A stretch of DNA of 64,000 nucleotides from Gloeophyllum trabeum ATCC 11539 (taxonomy: Eukaryota; Basidiomycota; Agaricomycetes; Gloeophyllales; Gloeophyllaceae), in the NCBI RefSeq assembly GCF_000344685.1, contig NW_006920410.1:1326414-1390413 (forward strand), read 5' to 3'. The notes below the pieces were generated by a model. It did not search any database. It saw only the letters and a list, made by a program, of their open reading frames with translations, and was not told the origin of the DNA. Shown here piece by piece: positions 10,524-21,243 of this stretch. How positions within the stretch are numbered: position 1 is the first letter of the stretch; every line of letters starts with the position of its first letter. The translations under genes were made by a program, and so were the position numbers.

Positions 10524-11006
10524 NNNNNNNNNNNNNNNNNNNNNNNNNNNNNNNNNNNNNNNNNNNNNNNNNNNNNNNNNNNNNNNNNNNNNNNNNNNNN
10601 NNNNNNNNNNNNNNNNNNNNNNNNNNNNNNNNNNNNNNNNNNNNNNNNNNNNNNNNNNNNNNNNNNNNNNNNNNNNNNNNNNNNNNNNNNNNNNNNNNNN
10701 NNNNNNNNNNNNNNNNNNNNNNNNNNNNNNNNNNNNNNNNNNNNNNNNNNNNNNNNNNNNNNNNNNNNNNNNNNNNNNNNNNNNNNNNNNNNNNNNNNNN
10801 NNNNNNNNNNNNNNNNNNNNNNNNNNNNNNNNNNNNNNNNNNNNNNNNNNNNNNNNNNNNNNNNNNNNNNNNNNNNNNNNNNNNNNNNNNNNNNNNNNNN
10901 NNNNNNNNNNNNNNNNNNNNNNNNNNNNNNNNNNNNNNNNNNNNNNNNNNNNNNNNNNNNNNNNNNNNNNNNNNNNNNNNNNNNNNNNNNNNNNNNNNNN
11001 NNNNNN
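10524..11006. other. Assembly gap (483 N)
   Basis: A run of 483 N. It is flanked on the left by one copy and on the right by retrotransposon plus a second copy of the same ALG9 segment, so it marks an unresolved join of two contigs and its length is not reliable. Confidence 0.99.
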
Positions 11007-11236
11007 AGCTGGTTTCTTCTGCATCCTCACAAGGTGGGAGTGTTAGGTTTGGTTGTATTGGATGCAGAGCCACTGGGACAAATAGGTACAAACAGCTTGA
11101 CTATGTACTGAGCCACTGTATTTCCTTTGTTCCTTAGTCCGTGCAATTGACCTTGCCTTCGGTTTGTGTATGTGTCTGGGCCTGGTGTGCTTATGGCCAC
11201 CCATCTTATGCTTCCCTGTTCTGCCTGCTGCTAACA
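11007..11236. mobile_element. 3' end of an LTR retrotransposon inserted in ALG9
   Basis: The segment 11041-11236 (196 bp) begins TGTTAG and ends CTAACA, a perfect 6-bp inverted pair with the TG...CA ends of an LTR. Directly before it is a purine-rich tract AAGGTGGGAG (11031-11040), as expected for the polypurine tract next to a 3' LTR. So 11007-11040 is the last internal sequence and the rest of the element lies in the gap. It is followed by GCTGG, which is also present at the empty site in the other ALG9 copy (9579-9583), making GCTGG the predicted 5-bp target duplication. The element type (Copia or Gypsy) cannot be told. Confidence 0.8.
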
Positions 11237-12181
11237 GCTGGAGGGTGAGGATAGCTGTCCAAACGTACAAGGGTGCCAGTCTTAGCGCAAGGACCGTGAA
11301 AGGGGAGCTCTGCTCGAGAGATGGCGTATAAGAACCCAACCGCCTACGATCTGCGACATACGTAATCGCCAACGCAGGTAAGACGGCATAGGCGAGAGGG
11401 ACTGCGACGTTGAAATTCAGAAGCAGATTTCTGAAGTAGAAAGTCCACGGTTCCGTGCCATACAATTCAGGACCACGGATGGAGCCGCCGAAAATATTGT
11501 ATCGGATAATGTTCCAAGGTACAAGGGTCAGGCGTCCGTAAGCAAGACTGTCGATGGCCACAACCGGGACCTAAAACCAAGTTAGCAATGGATTATAACC
11601 TCAGAGAATGTAGGACGCACGAATAAGAGTGCCGAGGTAGCCACTGCACTAGCGAAGTTCGACCATCTTCGCTTAAGCCATGTTTGGTACATGTCTGCCG
11701 GAACACGGTCACCGCTGAAAACGAACAGTTCCTCGACCACGAAAGGCAGCGAAAGGGCCAGCGCGAAAGGCCAGCCAACGATAGCTCCAGCAGCGAAACA
11801 GAGGGTAGCATAAAGTGTGCGCTGCTTGCTCTTCGTGCTGGCGGGCTCCATAGCGTACGAAAATGCAAGCATGCTAGCATACATAGCAAAGGATGATGGT
11901 AGGAAAGCTATATATCGGTGATGAGGATGGGACGGGACTGGTGAAGGGCGGGCTCGTACCTATTGAAGCATTCCACATCCCAGTGCTGAAGAGCAATAAG
12001 AAGAACAGGTATCGACCAACTTTCCGGTTCACCTTCTCCACGACGGTCCTGTAGAACTGGGTCTCGCATAATGAGGAGATGACGGCAAGGAAGATCCTAA
12101 CGGCGAAAAATGCCGCTCTCTAACGTCTTCATTCGTCACCGAGACACATTTTTGTCGGAGTAATTCACTCACCTTCTCTCC
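11237..12181. repeat. 945-bp direct duplicate of 9579-10523 across the gap
   Basis: Offset 1658: every stretch compared between 9579-10523 and 11237-12181 is the same, including three translated segments that are letter-for-letter identical. The left copy continues into normal ALG9 sequence; the right copy is joined to an LTR instead. This is best read as two contigs covering the same locus (one carrying the insertion) placed end to end, not as a genomic gene duplication. Confidence 0.9.
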
Positions 12182-12665
12182 TGTAAACAAAGCACCGATA
12201 CGCGCAGGCAGCAGATGGACCACCACATACGCCCAACTCCGGATTGCATGCGCGGGCGAAGTCTCCCAGGTCTGAAATCCATATCCTTGATCAAGGTAAT
12301 GAAGGGGCTCCCAGAAGTTGAATACTACAGGCAGGATGCACATCTGTCACAGGCCCTGGAGCATATTCCAAAGCGTACCTTCGTCGCAGTCTTGGATATT
12401 AGCATACATGGCCGCGCTCACTCGTACGAGCAGCAACAGTTGGAGTGCCTTCGTGAAATTGGGAGTCCATGCTGACTTCACAAAATGTCTGCGCAAGCAA
12501 TGTTACTCGAATTCACTCTAGACAAGAGTGTCCTGACCTGCGAACTTGGTCCTGCAGCATTCCCTTGTTGACGTCAGCCTTGGCCGGACTGCCATTTTGC
12601 GGCTTCGGTGAAGCCTTGTCAGGCCTACGAAAGCGTAGAGTCTCAAACTGAGGGTTGGACGCCAT
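11237..12665 (-). CDS. ALG9: ALG9, 5' part, copy interrupted by the LTR element
   Basis: This copy supplies the missing N terminus. From ATG 12665 (MASNPQFETLRFRRPDK; an in-frame ATG at 12704 is possible) exon 1 reaches ...DQVR, exon 2 gives FVKSAWTPNFTKALQLLLL and the lumenal start, and exon 3 carries VFNFWEPLHYLDQGYGFQTW followed by ETSPAHAIRSWAYV, the ALG9-type first lumenal loop. Further exons run to ...VWTAILTLQ, where the reading frame enters the LTR at 11236, just before the HKEERF motif. Read through, the frame would add about 40 unrelated residues and stop near 11043. This allele would therefore make a truncated enzyme lacking the C-terminal part. Exons 12182-12665 serve as the only 5' end for both copies. 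Confidence 0.85.
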
Positions 12666-13007
12666 GGCGCTTAGAGAGAGAGATGGATATGTGGCTGAAA
12701 TCACTACGCGTTAAGACACATCTCAGGTGTGGCAGCAGCAGTGCAGCCAGCAAGGCTGGGTGAGTGGCCACATCGAAGCCCCCATTGGCAGAGCAGGGTT
12801 CTCGCGCTCACCACGTGCCCCGATCACGAACGGGCCAGTGGCGACTGGTGGCAATTCTCAGGAGTACAGGACTAAGTCCTGCTTCTATGTTCCTCCTGTA
12901 CAGTACTACACAGCGAACCGTGATATATTTACAACGATAATACAGGCCTCCAAGTAGTACGAGAACAAGCGGTAAACAGGAATAAATACAGAATGCACAA
13001 GAGGGGA
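12666..13007. other. Intergenic
   Basis: About 340 bp between the ALG9 start and the end of the F-box gene, both on the minus strand. It must contain the ALG9 promoter. No repeat, RNA gene or coherent ORF is seen. Confidence 0.4.
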
Positions 13008-13818
13008 TCACCGGCCTAATTCCTCGTAGAACTTCACTATCTTCCTGACGCCAGGACAGAGAGCAAGCCTAACACGCTCACCCTCCTTAACCAAGGTCCT
13101 TCCTTTCGCTTCTAACCACGCGGCAGGACCACCGGGACCCTTCGCAATCAATCCCTTGTCTCTCACCACCTTGGCCAGCCGGTCTCTCTGGATAGACCAC
13201 TTGAGCTGGTGCATGACCGGGATCAGCGATCGCGAGACGTGCATTGACGACGACTCCGCGTCGGGGAGAACACCAGCATCCCGTAGAACGTCCAGCGCCT
13301 TCTTCTGAGCCGCCGAGCGCCGTCTGAAGTGGATGGAGAGGACATCACACGTATGGCGGCGTTGTAACCGCAGCAGGTTCTCGTATTGCTTAACGGACTA
13401 GTACACACACATGCATGAGCTTCTGCAGTGCGCTCGGGTTTAAATAACACCACTTACAAAGGGAGAATAAATATACATTCCAAGCCTCCAGCGCCTTTCG
13501 ATGCCCAAGCCGCGTATGACGCCTCGGTGCACCAGGTCCGCGATGGTCGGCCTCAGCGCGTCTCCCTGTGGACTTAGGGCAAATAGCGAGTGTTGCACCC
13601 GGGATGGTGCTACAACAAGGAGGCGAAACCTCTGAAGGACAGGATCTGCAGCGAGAGACGCGAGACCAGGCGATAGCTTCGACAGTGCTGCCAGTTCTGG
13701 CAGGTCCAAATACGAAACTGAGAAAAACCAATTATATTACTTTAGCACATGCATATATTTTCAGTATCCATGACCCACAGATGTGCAAGATGATCTCGGT
13801 TGGCAAGTCCAACAGCAT
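13008..13818 (-). CDS. F-box protein
   Basis: Probable substrate adaptor of an SCF ubiquitin ligase. Three exons: 13779-13818, 13458-13717 and 13008-13397; 690 nt, 229 residues. The F-box is at the very N terminus and is split by the first intron: MLLDLPTEIILHI | FSYLDLPELAALSKLSPGLA. The rest has no WD40 or LRR repeats that I can see; the C-terminal exon is basic, with KKALDVLRDAGVLPDAESS and WLEAKGRTLVKEGERVRL. The acceptors TTCTCAG and GTACTAG and donors GTGGGT and GTAAGT are good. The substrate is unknown. Small F-box-only proteins of this type are common in agaricomycetes. Confidence 0.85.
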
Positions 13819-14255
13819 ACCGGAATGAAGGCGCGGGTATGAACAGGTTGTTGCCACAACTTGCAATTGAACGCACGTAGGTAACGAAACGACCCCGAAT
13901 CTTCTCACCCTCTGACTCATGAGCACTCCCCGTGCATCTCCGACGTTGTGCTTTGGTTGTGCTGCATCGTCTGTCTCGGGCAGTGACACTAGCAGAGACG
14001 CAATCAATGGACAAACTAGCTAGCTGCTATTCATATGACAGACGTGGTACTTACAACATTCTATGACAAGGAAAGCTACTGCAGGCAGGGAAGGGGTCTT
14101 TGCTACAACATCTATGCCAGTGATACACGATGAACAATTCTCAAGATGATTAAGGCGATTAACACTAAAATTTGGTACCTTGTATTTCCGTTCACAAAGA
14201 AGGCAGGAATCTGAGAATTCACCAAAGAACTGGAGACAACTTCACCGATCAGGAG
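13819..14255. other. Intergenic
   Basis: About 440 bp between two minus-strand genes, containing the F-box gene promoter and the 3' end of the DUF6533 gene. No further feature recognised. Confidence 0.4.
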
Positions 14256-16230
14256 TCATATCGTCGTGGTGGTTTTCTCCACATCCACTCGAATTCCGCC
14301 ACCGACACCCATGTCGATGGCTCTATAAGCGGGAGCAGGCATCTCAGCGTTCAAGCTATCCTCTGTCTCTTTATCCATCCCGACGAGAGCGGCCAAGTTG
14401 ACGTTCTGCAACTCGACACCATCCAGCTCCGCGTCGACCTCGCCGTTTCCAGCAATGCTTCCCAGGACTACGTCCGACTTGAACGTAGCGGTAGGGTTAC
14501 TCGTAATGAATCTGAAACCTAGGCCGCCACTGTGCGCTGTTCGCGATGAGGCACCCAGACCAGGCGGACTACTCTTGATAGCTCTTGGAGAAGGTGAGGC
14601 TGGGGAGTAGGCATTGAAGGGCCCGAGCGTGGAATGGGCTACAGTCTCGGATCCTCGCTCCCGAAGATCAAGGATCTGGAAGAAATGAATTCAAACTATT
14701 GTGGTTGGCGGAAAGTACTTACGAGACGGCAGGCGAGCAGAGGACTCATCATGACACTGAGAGGAATGTTGATTGCTGATATTACCTGCCGCGGTCTTCA
14801 AACATGATTGTCAACTGTGCATAATCCTTATCCGGATTGATAACTCACTGGAGGTAGAAGATCCCGTTGATCTTGGAATAGAATGAGTACCAAGGACGAA
14901 ACATGGGGCGTGGCACAGATCTCACCAAATTTGCAATAGAGATCAGTATGTAATAGAAAACTCCTAATCACAGGAGGCGCTTAGTCGATCCGGTACAGAA
15001 GAATGTTATACACACACCTTCCCTGAGGAAAGTCTGGATGAGTCTACTGCTTGTAGCACCGCTCCTCCTCCGAATCGTGATAGCCTTCCATACTGTAATT
15101 GATGTCACCAGGGTATCGAACAAGAGCGGTGCGATCTAGAATTATCTCGGATCGACAATTGGCAGCTCAAGCTAGAGCTGACGTACGAAAAAGCCTGTTC
15201 GAGGACGCAGTCCGTTAGTGGATCGGTACTCAAGATACTCATTTATATGCTTACCAAGAAGATGTGCCGAGTGAGGCTTGGACATGGGGAAACACGGGCC
15301 TATAGTCTGAAGATTGACGATTACTGCCACATTCTATGCCCTCAGTGGTGCACTCACGAAAGGCGGCTTGACGAAAGGAAGGACTGTCGAATGCGGGATC
15401 CCATGAGACGGACAGATGAACAAACCTGACGGGAAGCTCACCTAGCATTTGTGAGGTATCCACATAGAGCTGATATGCGACGACCCCCGCAAGAGCACAG
15501 ACGAGGAACACAAGAAGATAGTTGTTCCTATTGAAGAAAGCGTATGTGCGGATTAGGAGCACGGCTAAGGCAATATGTCAGCTAAAGCAGCAGTACTATG
15601 CTAACGGATGAGTAGTCACTCTCGGACCCGACTTGATTCCACATTGCCAGAGCTACAGGGATCTAGTGTTCCTTGTTTGAGCTATTAAGAATAGCGGATA
15701 GACGCGGTATCATTACCTTGTAGAGGGCTTGACATCTCGCCGCCGTATGGTCCACGACAAAGCAATATAGCAGATACGGAACAGTAGCTATGACCCAATA
15801 CCTTGGCGTACAGATTAGTACGATGACGATACAAAGATAAACAATGAATACCTGCAGAATAGATATGCGACTTTGACTGGAGTCCAGATCGACTTCCAAA
15901 TCTGCAGAAAGCGTAAGCCGCTGCAGCACGCAATATTGGCTTACGCACGAAACGCCACTCTCGAGGCAAGCTGATGAGCCAGTCCCAGATTATAACCGCA
16001 TCTGCAAGGAGTCTTCAGTAACGTACTTGACGCGCGAAACTGCGCATATATTTACACATGGCTATTAGCAGCAGAGTGAGATCATGGTTCCGACGAGGCG
16101 CGTTCACGATGCACTTACCACAGAAGTATACTTGGGTACTGGACGGGAGATCTCAGTGTAGATAATAAAAGCAGAAGCTTTTCGCCTACATGAATATAAA
16201 ATGCTGCGCGGTTTCCAGAGTGTCTGGCAT
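14256..16230 (-). CDS. DUF6533-type multi-pass membrane protein
   Basis: Family found in large numbers in basidiomycetes, function unknown. Start MPDTLETAQHFIF at 16230. Short exons then give VIIWDWLISLPREWRFIWK, TPVKVAYLFCRYWVIATVPY, CFVVDHTAARCQALYK, LLIRTYAFFNRNNYLLVF, and the typical GPCFPMSKPHSAHLLGFF, APLLFDTLVTSITVWKA and SRLIQTFLREGVFYYILIS. About seven transmembrane helices are followed by a cytosolic tail with Ser/Pro and an end ...GGGIRVDVEKTTTTI, stop 14256-14258. About ten introns of 48-60 nt are needed. One intron near the 5' end is about 130 nt; its second half could be read as two smaller introns but the simple form gives the best join (FC|DAVIIWDW). No signal peptide is evident beyond the first helix. 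Confidence 0.82.
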
Positions 16231-17138
16231 GTTGCTGCTCCGGACAAGCGAAAGAAGGGGGACTAGGGGCTCTAGTCGTAGTCCGAGTTGAAGGCGTCTT
16301 GCGGTGGGGGAGGACAAGGAAGAGAAAAGGCAGAAGGCCGACCTATTAATGTTGCAAGAGCCATGTCGGTTGCGTATGCACCCGCCCGATGATTGCCAGT
16401 CAACTAGTGAAGGAATTGCAAGCCTGCTTTGGACATGGGCTTGCTTGATTCGGAAATATTGGCCGCTCGAGATTCGAGCTCCGACTCGGGCCTCTTCCCG
16501 TGAATTGTGAAACCTGGCATTTCCAGTGCCATCGCGTTCCTTGGAAGTCCAGGCAGGCTGAATGTGCTTGAACCACCACTGGCGTTGATATCAAGAGACT
16601 TCCGAAATATGCATGATACGACAAGGTGGCTTTGGGTAGGTATATTGCGTGTCTGTAACCGAGTATGCCACGAAACTCCGGCCATTGCCCCACACTTGCT
16701 TGCTTTGCGACTGCAGATCACGCTGCGACTCGGGGGAGATACCGGAGACTTGTGAATGGTCTCTATTGGCTTGCGTCTAAGGCTTACGCGCTCACGGGCG
16801 AACTGCATTCTGGCACGACGTGTCGGAATGCACAAGTGCCCATGGACGTAAATTTATAATTAATAGCAAGGTGCAACCACGGGGTCGCAAAGATTCACAA
16901 AGTTACAGCACTATACTGGTTCTTATTGAACCCGGTTGGTTACTCCCTTTTTACGTGGTAAAAGAGTCATCGAAGGACGCGCTTTCATATTCGCGGTGTT
17001 AGACCGATGATGACAGTTGTTGAACATCGAATGCCCACACACTCCTCCGTCCAGGTTGTGGGGGAATCATTGCCACCCTCTTTGCTTCACCTCTGTACTC
17101 TTTGTAGTGAGTTCAAGTTGCTTCTTCACTAGGAAAGC
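16231..17138. other. Intergenic, about 900 bp
   Basis: Lies between the starts of the DUF6533 gene (minus) and the HTH-like gene (plus), so it holds both promoters. A 143-codon open frame on the minus strand (16404-16835) has basic, low-order sequence with no recognisable domain and I do not call it a gene. No repeat or RNA gene seen. Confidence 0.4.
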
Positions 17139-18434
17139 ATGCGGGGTGCGTACACAATACAAACTGTAATCCGGTACGTTGTCAGAATATATGCCGGACG
17201 CCCGAAGCTGACTCCTCCTGTAGTTGCACGACTCTTCGAGAAAGAGATGAGATCAAGAAACTGCGTAACGGCCCCCATCAAATGTCCATAGAGCAGCTGA
17301 GCTGGAGGTTCAAGCATGACTCACGGACGATCAGTGCTGTACTTCGGTTCTCAGAAACAGATATTAAGAACTACCTTAGCGCAAAGGAAAACGAGGGTGT
17401 TGAATCCGCTTTCACATTGTCGAATCCTGTGACCCCGGGACCTTCAGATCGTGTTCTACGTCTACGCAGGAAAGGCGATAACGTTGGACGCGAAGTAGCG
17501 GAACCTAGGAAGGAAGTATTGGGTTGTAAGTATCCCACTAGTAATGAAACTTTGGCATCGTCCTCTCGACTGACCAGGTCGAGGGTAGCAACTAGAAGTG
17601 TATCCCAGGAACGCACACATAGCGGGGATGAACAGCTCCCTTTGAACTCGTCTTCACGCGGAGCCGCATTCTCACAACCGTCTATCTCTGCGACTAAGGC
17701 TGGGATTACTGGAGACATCGCTCTCTACATCCCGGAGGGGCGTGAAGATACCAATGTGAACCCGATCTCATATGTAAGGGCATGTTGCATCTCCTGCGCG
17801 GAATCTGAGACATTCTCTGTAGCTCCCCTTGTCTTTCCGGCAGCCACCTCAGAGGTCACGAGTACATCATACTGGTCAGCACCGACTGCTCCCAGCGGTC
17901 AAAGTCTTCGTCAATCATCTAGTACCACGCATTCCCGACGCTCCAAAAGTTTTCCGCGACATTGGCATCACTAATGCGCGTCATCTAGATGCGCTCACGC
18001 GCAAGCTCAGTGACGTGAATACCTGCAAACCGTTTTCTCTCGATTTGCAGCAAGAGTTCGAACGCAGAGGCGTAGAGCTCACCCAGTTTCTCGTGATATC
18101 GGATGCTCTGCAGGCCCGGAGCCCAGGCGATCCTGTTACTTCGTCGGTCACGCAGACTCCGTCGGATGCACTCAGCGCGTTCCTGCAGGGATTGGGTTTG
18201 TCCCTGCTTCATCATCGTGACGCTCTGCACGAAGCGTACATTCGCGATGGAGAGTGGCTCGACTTCTTGTCGGCGCAGGTTGATGCCCCAGGAGCGGAGT
18301 ACTATGTCTGGCATCTGAAGACGCACAAGAAGCTCCAGAGTATCACCCCGTTGGAATGGCTCTTCCTGCTGCATGGGCTCAGGGATCAAGCCGCTCGGCA
18401 GCGAGAGTCCTCGGGCACGCCGCTTTCCTTCTGA
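17139..18434 (+). CDS. Conserved protein with N-terminal HTH-like segment
   Basis: Three exons: 17139-17173, 17224-17773 and 17823-18434; 1197 nt, 398 residues. The N terminus (about residues 15-55) reads RERDEIKKLRNGPHQ and then MSIEQLSWRFKHDSRTISAV, which looks like a helix-turn-helix: two helices, a turn, then a recognition-like helix. The middle is Ser/Arg-rich and disordered. The C-terminal 170 residues form an ordered helical part: FRDIGITNARHLDALTRKLS, ELTQFLVISDALQARSP and a last helix WLFLLHGLRDQAARQ. I know this C-terminal style (RHLDAL ... VISD.L) only from uncharacterised agaricomycete proteins. No enzyme motif seen. The splice sites GTAAGG and TCTGTAG around 17774-17822 are good. 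Possible DNA-binding role is inference. Confidence 0.65.
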
Positions 18435-18738
18435 CTTCAGACCCTGCTTCAACCTACCATCTACGGATAGTATCGATCCTTGCGTATGTTCCCCGTCTCT
18501 TCTCGTGTTGCTTCCTTTGACTTGCCAAGTGTTGTGTTCATCACTGAGGGGTTCGAAACCTCCGGCTTTACATCAAACGCTAATGTTCCACTGCATGTAC
18601 GGCACACTCGACAGTTGTATACTATGTATCACACCATGTTGTATAAGCCTACTATGTATAAGGTATTTTGTTACTCTCAAAGGGTACGGACGTCTAGGTC
18701 TCGGATGCCTTACCGGACACTCCAAGCCACAAGCATCC

Positions 18739-18748
18739 AGAAACTTCT
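18739..18748. promoter_or_regulatory. Heat-shock element
   Basis: AGAAACTTCT matches nGAAnnTTCn exactly and lies about 240 bp upstream of the Hsp20 start codon. Heat-shock factor binding is inferred from the motif and the neighbour. Confidence 0.55.
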
Positions 18749-18885
18749 CTAGGCTTCGGCGCATTTCGCGCCACTTTCTCGAGTTGCGTCTCGAGGCTCA
18801 TCGAGACTCCCTTTCGGTCACACTTGCATCATAGCAATTCATTCACGAGGACGCAAATGTGAAGAACAATGATTTGCAGAACGCG

Positions 18886-18893
18886 TATAAAAG
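18886..18893 (+). promoter_or_regulatory. TATA box of the Hsp20 gene
   Basis: TATAAAAG, 91 bp before ATG 18984; strong inducible fungal genes commonly use such a box. Confidence 0.65.
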
Positions 18894-18983
18894 AGCGGAT
18901 ACAGAGAGTCGTCCGGACAACAAGAAAAGTGGACAGTTCCTACATCTTGCTACTGACTTCTTCTATACTTCGCTCATATAACG

Positions 18984-19571
18984 ATGTCTCGCGGATTCTA
19001 CGACCCATTCGCCGAGTTTGACCGCCTCTTCGACGAGGCGTTCAACGCGCGGAACATCGGGTTCGGCGGCAACAGCCAGCCTCGGAACCAGCTTCAGCGC
19101 CGCCCTGAATCTACGTCTTCAGCGTTGAGGCCAAGGTATGTCAGGCTATCACCGATGTAAGACTCCTCGACGCTGACAGGGAGCTGAAACAGAATGGACT
19201 TGCATGAAGACGTCAAGCAGAATGCCGTGACCGCCACATTCGAGCTGCCGGGCTTGCGCAAGGAAGACGTGAACATCGACTTCAACAACGGTCGCCTGAC
19301 GGTGTCTGGTGAAAGCAAGCAGAGCGCAGATCGCGATGAAGCTGGGTATGCTGTTCGGGAGAGGCGGTACGGCAGGTTCTCTCGTACCCTCCAGCTGCCA
19401 AACGGCGTGAAGGTACGTGGATCCATCTCCCTTGAGCGTTTCGAGCCTGAATTGACCGGCTGTTCGTAACAGCCCAATGATATCAAGGCCTCGATGGAGA
19501 ACGGAGTGTTGACTGTAACATTCCCGAGAGCGTCGGCAGAGCAGACTCCCCGACGCATCACCGTGTCATAA
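18984..19571 (+). CDS. Small heat-shock protein (Hsp20, alpha-crystallin domain)
   Basis: ATP-independent holdase chaperone. Three exons: 18984-19135, 19193-19412 and 19473-19571; 471 nt, 156 residues. The N-terminal arm begins MSRGFYDPFAEFDRLFDEAF. The alpha-crystallin domain runs from MDLHEDVKQNAVTATFELPG through NNGRLTVSGES and RRYGRFSRTLQLP to NGVLTVTFPR, the hallmark G-V-L-T-V string. The C-terminal extension is short. The second intron falls between LPNGVK and PNDIKA, a usual position for basidiomycete Hsp20 genes. The promoter has a heat-shock element and TATA box, so the gene is probably heat-induced. Cytosolic, since no targeting peptide is visible. Confidence 0.93.
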
Positions 19572-19992
19572 GGGGCGCAAGGAGGAGGAAATGGAAGTGC
19601 TCTGAATCAGTACCTGTGTCGTCAAGTAAGAAGTATCCGGGGAGTGTACGATTATGTAGTGGCATAGTCAATATCAGCGACTTCATTTTTGTTAGCTCCC
19701 GGCCCCATGCGAATTCCTGGACCAGAGAGAAAGACTTGAGCGAACCCGTAAGAGAGTAGTGCAGACTGCCTGCACAAAGTTTGGAAATGTGTCCGCCTTT
19801 CGGACTTGAAACTCACCGGTCACCTTCCAGTGATCGTCAGTAACGTTCAAGTCAAGGGGATCCGGAATTTGGACTTGAAGTAGTGAGCGGTCACCGGTCC
19901 GGAAGCGGCCGGACAACTATGGGCCACCATCAGCTCTAGATTTGCAGTCTCACTCGTACAAACGACCAGAGTCCCCGGTACCGATACCCAAC
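19572..19992. other. Intergenic
   Basis: About 420 bp between two plus-strand genes. It contains an imperfect local duplication around the string GGTCACCGGT / CACCGGTCACC (19815-19900), otherwise no feature. Confidence 0.35.
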
Positions 19993-21243
19993 ATGACGAG
20001 CAGCAGTGGACCTCGCATTATGGAGGTTCTGTCGCGACCTCCGATACACGACCTCATATTCGGCCAGCTTTCGCCGGCAGGCCTGGTTCGATTCTCTCGC
20101 ACCTGCAAGCTCGCCCAGGCTGGCGTTCAGTCGTTCTATAACCGTGCATTCAACATCAACAGGCATCTATCCCGATTCTTCAAAGACCCGATTGCTTTTC
20201 GCTCACTGCAGGCTCGCACCGCAACACTGATTTCTGGTTCCAGCGCGCTGCAGTTCCTTGACCGCACCTTCTACCCAGACAGCGACCTCGACCTTTATGT
20301 CCATCCTGGATTCGCTAGGGAGATCGGGCGATGGCTGATCGATCATGAGGGGTATGAGTATAAACCATACGAGTCCCAGAATGCGGACTTCGACACGCAG
20401 GACGAGGTGATCATGAAGGCCATGCGAGACGCCGGCCTGGCACCTGGACAGCGTACCTTTAGCGAGGATTTACATCCCTTTATGAACCAGATGTACAGGA
20501 TCCCGGGCGTCGAAACTGTGTTTAGCTTTGAGAGACTGAATCCGAACGCAGGGGAGGACCCGCTGAAGGTTCAGATCATTCTGGCTAGCCAGACGCCCTT
20601 GCAATGTATATTAGGTTTCCATTCGAGTGCGCACACTCCATTTCCTGTTGGTCCCTCACTAACGAGAGCATAATGACTAGCTATTGTTATGAATCTGATC
20701 ACGTACAACGCTGCCTACGCGCTATATCCTGACGCTACCTTTGAGAAGCGGCGCGCCATAGTTATGGGAAGGATGCGAGCGGAGCGCGACATTCAAGCTC
20801 TGCAGAAGTATATGCGGCGCGGCTGGAAGTTCCAAGCGACTGTACCCGACGTCCCAATACCTGACTACTTCCGTATGACCATGGACCGAAGCGTGCTCGA
20901 CTCCTACACATGGTCCATCCCTCTCTCTCTGGAAGGCGTCGAGCCGCCTCGCCCGCTCTCCCTCACGTCCGACCCTCTAACGTGGGATCCCGTGATATTC
21001 AGCAGCTTCCGGCTGCAGCGCCAACACAAGGATGACCTGATGTATATGTGGTATGAGCTCGTGAGCTCCACTGTTTTGAGATTCAAGTACCTCACTGCGA
21101 GTGAGGACTTCCTGGAGATCCTGCGAAATTTCTTCATCGCCCAAGGAGTCTTGATGCATATGCGCGTGGACGACGAGCAGGGGCCGGCCCATTTAATTGG
21201 AAGTGAATACTGGGCCTGGTGCGGCGCCCATCTTACGTTGTAA
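19993..21243 (+). CDS. F-box-like protein with nucleotidyltransferase-like motif
   Basis: Two exons, 19993-20626 and 20681-21243; 1197 nt, 398 residues (in-frame ATG 19942 would add 17). The start has an F-box-like helix pair: MEVLSRPPIHDLIFGQLSPA, GLVRFSRTCKLAQ. About residues 70-110 read LISGSSALQFLDRTFYPDSD followed at once by LDLYVHP: a G-S then, 14 residues on, D-x-D, the pattern of the nucleotidyltransferase fold. The C-terminal half is conserved-looking: STIVMNLITYNAAYALYPDA, and a Trp/aromatic-rich end. Such proteins are numerous in agaricomycetes and, as far as I know, uncharacterised. The intron junction (HS|TIVMN) restores frame. A degenerate enzyme or a recognition module of an SCF ligase are both possible. 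Confidence 0.7.

Larger units (their letters stand above)
18435..18983. promoter_or_regulatory. Small heat-shock gene promoter region
   Basis: This 549-bp stretch leads into the Hsp20 gene. It contains a perfect heat-shock element dimer AGAAACTTCT at 18739-18748 (nGAAnnTTCn), further GAG/CTC-rich related strings at 18770-18805, and a TATA box TATAAAAG at 18886-18893, 91 bp before the ATG. This arrangement is what heat-shock factor control of an sHSP would need; binding is inferred. Confidence 0.65.

Noticed and set aside
10371..11091. Long frames running through the N block
   Set aside because: They are open only because N has no stop codons.
16404..16835. 143-codon minus-strand frame
   Set aside because: No start context, domain or splice partner; composition like non-coding sequence.
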